A DNA stretch of 64,000 nt from Oscheius sp. JU75 (Eukaryota > Nematoda > Chromadorea > Rhabditida > Rhabditidae). Where the stretch lies: the NCBI GenBank assembly GCA_037178855.1, contig JASJZC010000001.1, positions 5,828,001-5,892,000 of the forward strand, written 5' to 3'. Below are positions 55,380 through 64,000 of the stretch, piece after piece (the stretch's first letter is position 1; each line of letters begins with the position of its first letter). Below the pieces are notes generated by a model. It saw nothing but the letters and a program-made list of their open reading frames with translations. It ran no database searches and was not told the DNA's origin. A program made the position numbers and the translations under genes.

Positions 55380-57243
55380 ATGCCCCTTTCCGAAGTCAAC
55401 GGAGCTGTCTCTCAGGAGACCGGGGATGACAAAGACGTTCGTTTGAAGCAGTACAAAAATCTTGGAAAGCACGAGGTTTGTTCAATCTCCTTCTATAAAT
55501 TCAACTACTTCTGTAGGAGCTCCGTCGCCGCCGAACTGAATGTAGCGTGGAGATTCGGAAACAGAAGAATGCCGACCTGCTGATGAAGAGAAGGAACATC
55601 GAGGACGATGACGAGGCTTCCGAGGTCTCCGATGGAGAGATCAAGAACGGTTTGTGGATTTTCTTGCAGATTATGTCATCTTTTTCAGCCACTCCCGTCC
55701 GTATGACCAATTCTGAAATCATCGAGATATTGACGAAGAATCCTACTATCGAACAGATGCGGACGGCGTTCGAGGCACTGCGACGTACGCTCTCCAAGAC
55801 GAGGAGTCCTCCGGTCGACGAGGTTATCAAGAGCGGTCTGGTCGAGGCCTTGGTCCAAGCACTTTCTGTCGAGGTTCGCCTCACCTTCTTGTTGCTAAAT
55901 AAAATTGCCTTTAGGACGAGAAAGTACGCTTCGAAGCCGCCTGGGGACTTACCAACATCGTCTCCGGTACCAGCGAACAGACTCTGGCAGTTGTCAAGAT
56001 GGGAGCCTGCAAGCCACTCGTCCAGCTGTGCGTTTCGCCTTCCGAATCGCTGGCCGAACAGGCTCTCTGGGCTGTTGCCAACATCGCCGGAGATTCCGCT
56101 CAGCTTCGGGATCACGTCATTGGTTTGTTATCCGTGAGTTTTTCGCAAACGTACGGTTTCCAGAAAGTGACGGTGTCGACGCTCTACTTCACCTTGTCAA
56201 CCATGTGGACAAGATGAGTCTTTCTTTCGCCCGGACACTAGCCTGGGCCTACTCCAACATGTGCCGTCACAAAAATCCGCATGCGCCTCTTCACGTCCTT
56301 CGGGCTCTCAGTCACGGCCTGACCAAACTGATCACCCACCCGGACAAGCAGGTCCGTCAGGATACCTGCTGGGCTGTATCATATCTAACCGACGGCCCAG
56401 ACGAGCAGATCGTGCTCGCTTCCGAAAGCGGTGTGCTGCCGACGGTCTTGTCGTTCCTTCGCGAGCAAGATGCCATGGTGGCTCCGGCTCTTCGTGTCCT
56501 CGGGAACATGGCCACCGGAAGCGACGACCTAACACAGGTCAGCATCGAACTAATCTTCTTTTCACGTGTTGGTTTTCAGATCGTCATCGACTTGGGTACT
56601 CTACAGGAGCTCGTGCCACTTGCTGACCGAGCCAGATCTTCCACCGTGGTCAAGGAGTGTTGCTGGCTCGTGTCCAACGTCATCGCCGGAACGCAGAGTC
56701 AGATTCAGGCCGTCATCGATGCCGGAATCATGCCGCTGATCGTGGAAGTTCTGCGCACTGTTAGTCCCTACCAATTTTTTTTATCGTGATCAACAAACCT
56801 AGGGCGATTTCAAGTGCCAATTCGAAGCCTGCTGGGCCGTGGCCAATCTTTGCCAGGGAGGCACCTCCGCCCAAATCTTCTCACTCGTCCAGGACAAGGC
56901 CATCCCGGTGCTGTGCAATCTGCTCAATCAGAACAACATCGATATGCTGACCAATGCTCTCGAGTCCCTGTATGCCGTCTTCACCACGGTCGCGGGCTCA
57001 TTCCCCGAGCGCCTCGACGAGGTCCGAGACTCGGTCGAGGAGAACGGCGGTCTGGAACTACTGGCTCGTTTCATTTTATAGCAAAAAAAAATTATAGCTC
57101 TTTAGGAGAAGCTGCAAGAGAGCCAGTCGGAGAAAATCTACCAGGCAGCTTATCGCCTCGTCGACCAGTTCTTCAGCGACGATCTTGACGACAGCGAGAC
57201 GATCGCCTCCGGCACCAACGAGAACCAAGAATTCAACTTCTAA
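55380..57243 (+). CDS. Importin (karyopherin) alpha
   Basis: Classical NLS receptor. The IBB domain RLKQYKNLGKHEELRRRRTE then CSVEIRKQKNADLLMKRRNI is at the start. Ten ARM repeats follow, with the NLS-binding Trp-x3-Asn pattern in WGLTNIVSG, WAVANIAGD, WAYSNMCRH, WAVSYLTDG, WLVSNVIAG and WAVANLCQG. The acidic C-terminus (FFSDDLDDSE) ends at 57243, as in the family. Start at 55380 is 4 nt after a poly-T-AG acceptor. Seven or more short introns. Divergent from RCC1L with 268 nt between start codons. Paralogue group not assigned. Confidence 0.95.
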
Positions 57244-58127
57244 CTCGCGTTTTATAGGTATTTGGGTTTATAACGTGTCTCTACTTCTAGAACTTTTCAT
57301 GTTGTGAATGCTTGTGATCTTTCGAATGAAAATAATCCGCCCCCAGAGAGGTTGTCTTGCGTTCTGTTTGCTCTCTGATCCGCTTAGGTAGCCCTTTTTC
57401 ATTGAACTTTTCCTAGGCAACTTGTGGCTGTTCCCTTCGAGGCCGGCCTAGACTTTCAGTCTGTTAGCCCGAATTAGCCACGTAAACAATCGTTTGCAGA
57501 TATTGGCCGCAGCTCTCACATCCAGCCACATCTGCCCTTCGATAGGTCTAATTTGCTAGCTTTCTGTCAGTAATTTAGGTTATTGCCAGCCGGGTAATTG
57601 AAAAGGGGAGTAATACTGTCTGCCTGTTGCCCAAAGTCTTATCTGATCGATAAAAGTTGCCGGCTGAATCATCAGAGAACAAACCCACGGGCTCACACTC
57701 TCCTCTTCTGCCCACAAATGGACAATTTCCTCTTCCCTCTCTCGTGTTGCGAGTGTCCATTCTATTAGCGTGGAGTAGCCTTTTCACACACGAGAGCTTA
57801 TCCTTGGCGATTAGTCCGCTTCCTTGGCTCCCCACGTCGAAGAAATTTTTCGAGTCTCCACAGAGTCTCCTACTCACGCATTCATAATCGACATCAAATC
57901 TCCGCTGCCCGACATCACCAATTCATAGATTTTGCTCCCCTTATTTCTGCAGTCTATTCGTCTGTTTGTCTCGTCTGTTCTTATCTCCTTTTTGTGCCAT
58001 TCTGCTGTTAACTGCCGAAGGGGGAAAGAGTAAACAGAAGACGCTCCCAGATGATTCAAACAACAACTACCCTTTCCTTCGCTTGATTTTTGTCATCTTT
58101 TTCAAATAGCCCACCTTTTCCATAGAA
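57244..58127 (+). other. Importin alpha / IQGAP spacer
   Basis: About 880 nt. No supported gene, RNA or repeat. Pyrimidine-rich near the right end, with acceptor CCTTTTCCATAG at 58114-58125, 2 nt before the IQGAP start. Confidence 0.4.
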
Positions 58128-61100
58128 ATGTCTGAAGAAGAGACACCAGTGGAGGACATTGACGAGAGACGGCTTCACCGAAAAGCCTACGATTATCTGT
58201 GCCGTCTTTTGGAGGTCCGAACATGGCTGTCGGATTGCCTCAAGGACGAGGAGAACATTCCGCCTGTGATCGAACTCGAGGAAAACTTCAGGAGTGGGGT
58301 CTTGCTGGCGCGACTGGGAAATGTCTTTGCACCGGAAATTGTCCCACTAAGGATGATCTTCGACATCAAACAGGTGAGGAAACATGGGAAAAGAACCCGC
58401 TAGAGCACTATTGTGTTTACACCATGAAATAGCGGGAATTTCAACGCCTCTTTCCAGGAGAAATTCCACAACAATGAAGACACACCAGTTTATAAGCACA
58501 CTGACAATATTGTAGCTTGGAGGACTGCTGTACTGAGTGTCAGAATACCAGAGGTTCGACAATTTCCGAATTATGATAAGAGTGCCCTACAGATCATTGT
58601 CCCAGAGCCCGTAGATATCTACGAGGGCCGGAACATGCAGACCATCTTTTGTCTCTACGCGCTTGCTGCTCTCCTCTTCCGTCTGCGAAAAACTCCGCCG
58701 CTGAGAGTTCTGGCCGGAAAGGCTCAGTTTTCGCTGCAGGAACTGGAGGAAATGAAGGCTATGTTGAGGGACAGAAAGTTACCCGAGTTTGGAGCTGTCG
58801 GTGATTTTTTGAACCAGGTCAAGCCAAAGGAGGGCGACTCGATGGAAGCTGTCAATAGTGCAATCGACAGAGAGAATGACAAAGACCTGTTGGCGGCTCT
58901 TCAGAAGGCCAGCATACTGTATGTGGAAGAGAGACTCAGTGTCGAGTATCTGCAATTGTTGATCTCGGAGAAGAAGAGCGAGGAGAACAATTCTGTCGGT
59001 CGAGAGAAGGTGCAGGAAGCTGTTTTGACTACCAATGGTAAGTATTCTTGAGGGACAACTGCGACAGTTAAACAGCCGCGAGGTTTTCTCTTTACCGTGA
59101 CTTTTCTAATAAGTCCATAAGTCATTTGCTAGTTAGTGACGAGGTTGTAGCTGTTGATATATCCTACACCTTTACAGAACATCGCTAGGTTGGAAAATGA
59201 CTGATTCGGTCAGAAAAGTTAGATATAACCAGCCGTCTACGACGGTTTTGCCGTTCCTTAGTCTTGACTATATATTGAATACAGGCGGCTGTGCCGCAAC
59301 CTCAATAGCAGAAGCCCCCAAGTTGACTTGTCAATATATAGTCTTGACATGCTATGACTTTCCAGCTTTTGTTTCGTGGTGACGCACAGACGGACACCAT
59401 TGCCCTTTAGTAGTAGAGAGATGAGACACTATGAAAAATTATGATAGGTAGAACAATCTGTCTCCAGATAGGGCTGCGCTTCGCGAAATCCATCTCCTTC
59501 TGGAGACTGAAGAATCTTCTCCTGAACAGCTAATGAGTCTTCTGGACTTGCTGCAAGTTGAACAAGTTCCGGAGCTTGCTGTGACTCTGGCCCTTCAACT
59601 CATGAGAGAACGCAGCAAAGAAGGGGAACTGAAGAAGAGGGCAGTCAATGAGGCTGTTCAAGGTGAGAAAGAGGAGGACAGAGATGAAACGTTTGATTCA
59701 GAAGCCGTGGCTTTGCTGGAGGTAAAAGTTGCCGTTCAGCAAGGCTCCAGTCAGGATCTTCTCCGAGCGCTCCGAAATCCAATCCTTCGACTGAATCCAA
59801 GGGAAGAAAATGCTCTTCTCTACTTCAATAGGTATTGTTTTTAATGATCGCTCATTTATCAGCTTTCTTTACAATTCTCGGTGATCGTACGCCGCCATTT
59901 TGAAACCCATACTGTTTCCGCGAACGGGCGCACCGTTCTGCAGAAAGCACGCCGCACATAATTTTTACTCTGTTCTGACAAGGCGCACAGTCATCTTATC
60001 GACCCCCCCCCCAAAAAAAAAAAAAAAAAGAACTTGAAAAAGAGACTAAATATTTCAGGGGTTGGCTTCCAGCACACAATATTCAAAAAGTTTTCAATTT
60101 CAGATTCGCCTACTCTTACGAGAAATCAGATCCGACTTTTTTCCTAACCAGAAGAGAGTTGAACACAGTGCTCGAGGAGTTTGAAGAGCTCTCCCCGGAA
60201 CATCGAGACTTTTTGGAAGTCAAGGAAAAGTTGAGAAAGGGAGACGATGATTCTGTTCTCATCATTCTCAAGAAGATGTTCGTCAGCATTTTTGTGGAAG
60301 AGTACTCGGAATACTATTTGAAGATAATGCGAGAGAAGGAGCCAGAGACGGTAGAAGAAGTACAGACTTGGATCGAGGACGTGAACCGGAGAGCTCACGA
60401 TCAGTTCGCCAAGGCAGAGACAGGTAAGCGTCCCATGAAACCGCACAGACAAAACGTCATATACAGTACTGAGGATCAACAAGTCTGCGGTCAAGAGGGA
60501 TGCTTCAAAAACTCGTCTTCTTCTGACATCGGCAGCAGGGGATAACGGCCTGACGACGTTCCGAAGGGAGTTGGTCCATTGGTATGTCAATGCTCTGATT
60601 GAGGAGACTACCGAGAGAAGACGCGTGGGAGGTCCGGAAGTAGGAAATCTTTTTTGAGTAGAGATACTGTACTCTTAGGGGAAAACGTGGCTGAAAGAGG
60701 AGTTTGATCTGGGAGCGGTTTGGCTATCGACTGACGATCACAGTCGTTCCACTAGGGAACAGTCGCCGATCTCCAGCAGCTGTCTCACGTGGAAGGTTCG
60801 ACCACTTTTTCTGTCATTGTTATACAAAAAATCTAGAAAATTGTCGATCTGATCGAGAAGGAGAACAGCAGTTTCGAAGACCACTATCAGACCAATGAGG
60901 GTAAGGTCCGAACTGCGCAGACGGCTCTTCGACAGTTTTTGGATAGACAGAGAAGGAAAGCGGACCTGGTCTGTCAGAAGGAGAGAGAACTGGCCGCACA
61001 GAAGATTCAAAGCCAGTACAGGAAGTACAGACACAGTCAGAATCAGAAGGAACTTAGTGAGCTCCTGTTTTTTTTAAAACCAGAGACAGCTTCAGAGGAG

Positions 61101-64000
61101 AGCGAGAAGCCATCACTGCAGCTCGTCTCCCGGTTTATTGGAGATCTCAAAGAGAGAGAACATGACGTCAAAGAGCAGATGGGTGCGTTTTTCAGAGCTA
61201 CAAAATGACCATTTTCGTACAGAGGTGGAGGAAAGCAGAGCTCGTGTCTGGCAATTGAAAGTGGCTAATCAGCAAATGGACGGGCAGTTGAGAACTCTAG
61301 ATGAGCAGATCGGTCTGCTGGTCAGGAACAGGATTAACTTGCAGGTAGGCTACACAGATTTTCAGCTAAGAAATTATAGAGGTGTGATAAACGAGATAAG
61401 GTAGCAGAGAGTTTTTTGCTCCTTTAAGAACTTCAAGGATCAAAGAGAAGAGTTCTGTAGACTATCTCCTCGGAAAGATAGAGGGCTTACAAAACCTATG
61501 AGTCGAGAGAGACAGTGACAGGACCAGACAGTTTAGTTCACATGGTAAGTCAAGACCGTAGAAACCATAGAGAGTTTCCCATTAGACAAAAAGGGCAAGA
61601 GAGGGTATAGAGTCACTCTTTCAGGACGTAGTTGCCCACAAGGAGAAGATAGCCGACTCTGCAGACCGCTTTTCATTCCGACCTGCCAGTATTCGTAAGA
61701 AGAAGACGGACCAGCAGGCCCTTTTGGAACAGCTCTTCTTCTACCTGCAAGCTGAACCCGAACACATGGCTTCTCTCCTCTTGTCCAGTACGTCTCTCCC
61801 CTTCACAGTAATCTTTTATTTAGAAGAAAGACGCGACCCGGAAAAGTTTTCCGTTCTAAACGATTGTCTTGCTCCCGTTTTTGGCTACGTGACCGAGCAG
61901 AGAGAAGCCTTCTTGCTGACTCGAGCTCTGGGGGACATTCTGCTACGGAAGATTGAGAAAATCAGTAAACCGGATGAGTTGAATCACAGCGAGGAGGAGC
62001 GTCTAGTGGGGCAGGTCTTCGCAGAGGGACTTTTGGATCTGGGTCAGACTTCGACCCTCAGTCTCCCTGCTCTGCCCCTCTTTGAGGGAGCTTTCAATCT
62101 TGATCCAGAAGATGTCTTTCTATTTTTGCACGGAACAAAGCCATCTGATGGACAAGCAGCTATAGATGACCACACGGTCCAGCAGGTTCTTGAACATTCG
62201 AAGCTGTTCATAGCGGATGCCAGTGAGAGAATTGTCGAGGCTGTAGTCAAAGGCTACCGTCCGCCTCCCGCTCTTCGATACCTCTGCATTTTCCTGGCCG
62301 ATGCGCTCAGAAGACAATTCCCGTCAGCTCCAGCCGTCGACGTCTACAGAACTGTGGCAGTCTTTGCCTACTCCTCACATGCTCGACATCTAATTTCGAC
62401 GAAGACTACGGCCGAGGGAGCCGATGCTCACGGTAGACTAGAAAGTGTGCTACAGTTCCTCGAGTACGCTGTGGCCAATCGAGGCTATGGAAATTCTAAA
62501 TGGTACTTGACTTCGCTCAACAAACAGATTCACAACATTTCCATTCAGTTCCAGTGAGTCTTGGCTTTTTCCGGATCACATTTTAGTTTAGAGAGATAAC
62601 AGAAAAGCTGGTATCTGGAAGTCTCAACGACGTCTTTGGGCTGAACGAATTCACCCACTTCGACCCATCCAACAAGCCAACCCTCAGTCTTCTCGAGACC
62701 CAATTGGTCTCTCTCCTCCACTATCTCAAACTCAATGCTCCTGTCGTAAGTCGTCCGTTTCTGCCATGAAAATAGATCATGTTCAGCTCGGTACCGGTAC
62801 TGGAAGTCTTCTCCAAGGTCTCCTCTCAAAGTGCTCAGCTCCGGATAAGGCACATACAGACCGAACAGTTGTGTTGTACCTGCGACCCGCTGATGAGGAG
62901 CGAGAGGAAAAAGGAGATGAGCAGTTTGTTAGGTAGGTCGAAGGGAGAAGTATAAAACGAAAGACGCGGCCGAACTTCCCCAAATGGGGCAGTCGGTAAG
63001 CTCTTCGAATGCGATGCTGAGCCATTTTCGAAAACATTTTTGATTTTTACAGGCTCTCAGATTAACTATCTGCTTCAGAGCAAAACAACTGACAGTCGAG
63101 CTGCTTGCACATGGGACGGAAGCAGTTGCCTTGACAGAGATGTGCCAGAACGAAGTACCAGAGGAGTTGAAAGAGAGCCAGGAGGAACTTAAAAGGCTCT
63201 TAACTTCCCTGTCCGACAGTGGAAGAATATCGAAACAGGACGACTATCAGCAGGTTCTTACCGACATTGCCAATGTTTGTCTATCTGTTTTTGAAAGTAT
63301 CCGGAAAACATAGGACATCCGTCTGGCGGCAAGAAGAAGAATGGAGCGAGAGACACAGACAAAGACTCTGGCCGAGGCCGAGAAGACTCTGTTGACCCAG
63401 AGGGAAGAGCTGAAGGGACGACTCGCTCGCTACGAGGAATATCTGGACATTTGTCTGGAGAATCTCGGCAGAACTCCTCGACGACAATCCATTCGGGCTG
63501 ACACTCGCTCGGCGGAGAAGGTCGTCAAGACCAGAAAGTCTCTGGATGGACCAAAGTCGATCAAGAATAGTGCTGAAAAGCTGTTTCGGAAGGGATTTTT
63601 GGTGGACATTCAGGTCCCGGGACATGAGACTGTCAAAAAGTAAGTTTTTTGAATTTGTCATAGATAGCTGTCGATGATCTTTCTTGGCATATTCTGTCTC
63701 TTTTTGAAGCTTAGAGTGTGAGAAAAACGATAAAAACAAATTTAGGCGCAGTGAAACTTGCCAGAGAAAAGTGGTGTATGGGTGCGGCGCGCAATCTTCA
63801 CTTGGATGCGCCTATTGTTGTACCGTCGTAGCTCATGCAGGAGAGCCGATTTCGGTTTAGAAATGTACTACAAGCTTGTAGAGCTTGGAAAGAATAGCCC
63901 ATTTTGCATAAACTGAAAACTTAAAAAAAAGGAATCTTCCAGACAGTCGAAGCTCCAGCTGGAAATTGCCAACACAAATCAGAAGGGCGTCTTCCAGATA
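58128..64000 (+). CDS. IQGAP scaffold protein (3' end beyond window)
   Basis: Binds Rac/Cdc42-GTP, actin and calmodulin. The calponin-homology domain opens AYDYLCRLLEVRTWLSDCLK, then LEENFRSGVLLARLGNVF and HTDNIVAWRTAV (58128-58530). Coiled-coil repeats follow (58650-60600). An IQ-type motif AQKIQSQYRKYRHSQNQK lies near 60995. The RasGAP-related domain spans about 61640-62760 (RYLCIFLADALRRQFPSAPA, EYAVANRGYGNSKWY, SLLETQLVSLLHYLKL). The RGCT region starts at 63340 with REELKGRLARYEEYLDICLE, and LQLEIANTNQKGVFQ at the window edge. Introns of 59041-59469, about 59833-60103 and 63641-63943 are long and carry repeats. Confidence 0.93.
59141..59207. repeat. Dispersed TTGTAG hairpin with 3' flank (IQGAP intron)
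   Basis: GAGGTTGTAG (59141-59150), then CTACACCTTTACAGAACATC (59164-59183) and the flank GCTAGGTTGGAAAATGAC, which also occurs at 46864-46883 beside a GCAGAACATC end. It lies just upstream of a GC-hairpin repeat copy. Confidence 0.5.
59236..59426 (+). repeat. GC-hairpin repeat, IQGAP intron copy
   Basis: Shares with 40086-40285 the blocks GCCGT-CCTTAGT, AATACAGGCGGCTGTGCCGC, GTTGACTTGTCAAT, CTTGACATGCTATGACTT, CCAGCTTTT and GACGGACACCATTGCCCTTT with AGTAGTAGAGAGAT, in order and orientation. Confidence 0.75.
60004..60031 (+). repeat. Poly-C / poly-A tract in an IQGAP intron
   Basis: A run of about 10 C directly followed by about 18 A. A simple-sequence tract; assembly of its length may be unreliable. 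Confidence 0.8.
63868..63881. repeat. Palindrome CTACAAGCTTGTAG, fused hairpin arms
   Basis: Perfect 14-nt palindrome in the last visible IQGAP intron. It could be a loop-less relic of the TTGTAG hairpin family, or chance. Confidence 0.35.

Overview
The window is nuclear DNA of a small, compact-genome animal. Gene order is dense on both strands. Spliceosomal introns are mostly about 31-50 nt. Nearly every gene has animal homologues: a class I myosin, a septin, IQGAP, importin alpha, SMN, SKP1, USP48, NO66, an MNX/HB9 homeobox gene and a FOG/U-shaped zinc-finger gene. At most genes a TTTCAG-like splice acceptor lies 0-35 nt upstream of the start codon, which is what spliced-leader trans-splicing leaves. 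Short introns, this acceptor pattern and a cysteine-rich ectodomain resembling the nematode CPG4 type suggest a nematode or another small trans-splicing invertebrate. I cannot fix the phylum from sequence alone.

Layout. 1-11 kb: PIGN (partial), an SBP2-like L7Ae protein, acyl-protein thioesterase, a septin, NSA2, an MNX-like homeobox gene and a small secreted protein. 11.6-22.3 kb: an aldo-keto reductase, a myosin of the 1e/1f class with a possible small ORF nested in one of its introns, about 1.3 kb of hairpin repeats, and a four-MBT-repeat chromatin protein. 22.8-35.1 kb: a PTCD3-like mitoribosome factor, the RRP7A C-terminal half, USP48, a same-strand run of TSPO-SMN-SKP1, and DNAJC8. 35.8-46.3 kb: the NO66 oxygenase, a mucin-like membrane protein with a decayed tRNA in an intron, a broken Kunitz gene, and a FOG-type zinc-finger gene. 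47.4-53.1 kb: a rearranged block made of a 678-bp inverted duplication of the NUDT2 gene around about 4.1 kb of unstable DNA. 53.3-64 kb: RCC1L, importin alpha and IQGAP (runs off the right edge).

Functional themes. Ribosome and RNA biology is over-represented (NSA2, RRP7A, NO66, SBP2, SMN, DNAJC8). Mitochondrial ribosome or translation factors (PTCD3-like, RCC1L) and cytoskeletal proteins (septin, myosin I, IQGAP) also occur. No operon logic links them functionally. The same-strand, closely spaced USP48-TSPO-SMN-SKP1 group could be polycistronic.

The most unusual material is repeat-related. It includes a dispersed family of about 50-nt hairpins whose arms carry a TGCAAA-TTGTAG core, a second dispersed family with GC-rich small hairpins, and a TTAA-flanked 378-bp miniature element with a paralogous empty site. 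It also includes a 165-bp-arm foldback and two cases where a short intron carries an exact copy of nearby sequence from the same gene. Exon boundaries were read by eye. CDS spans are genomic extents including introns.
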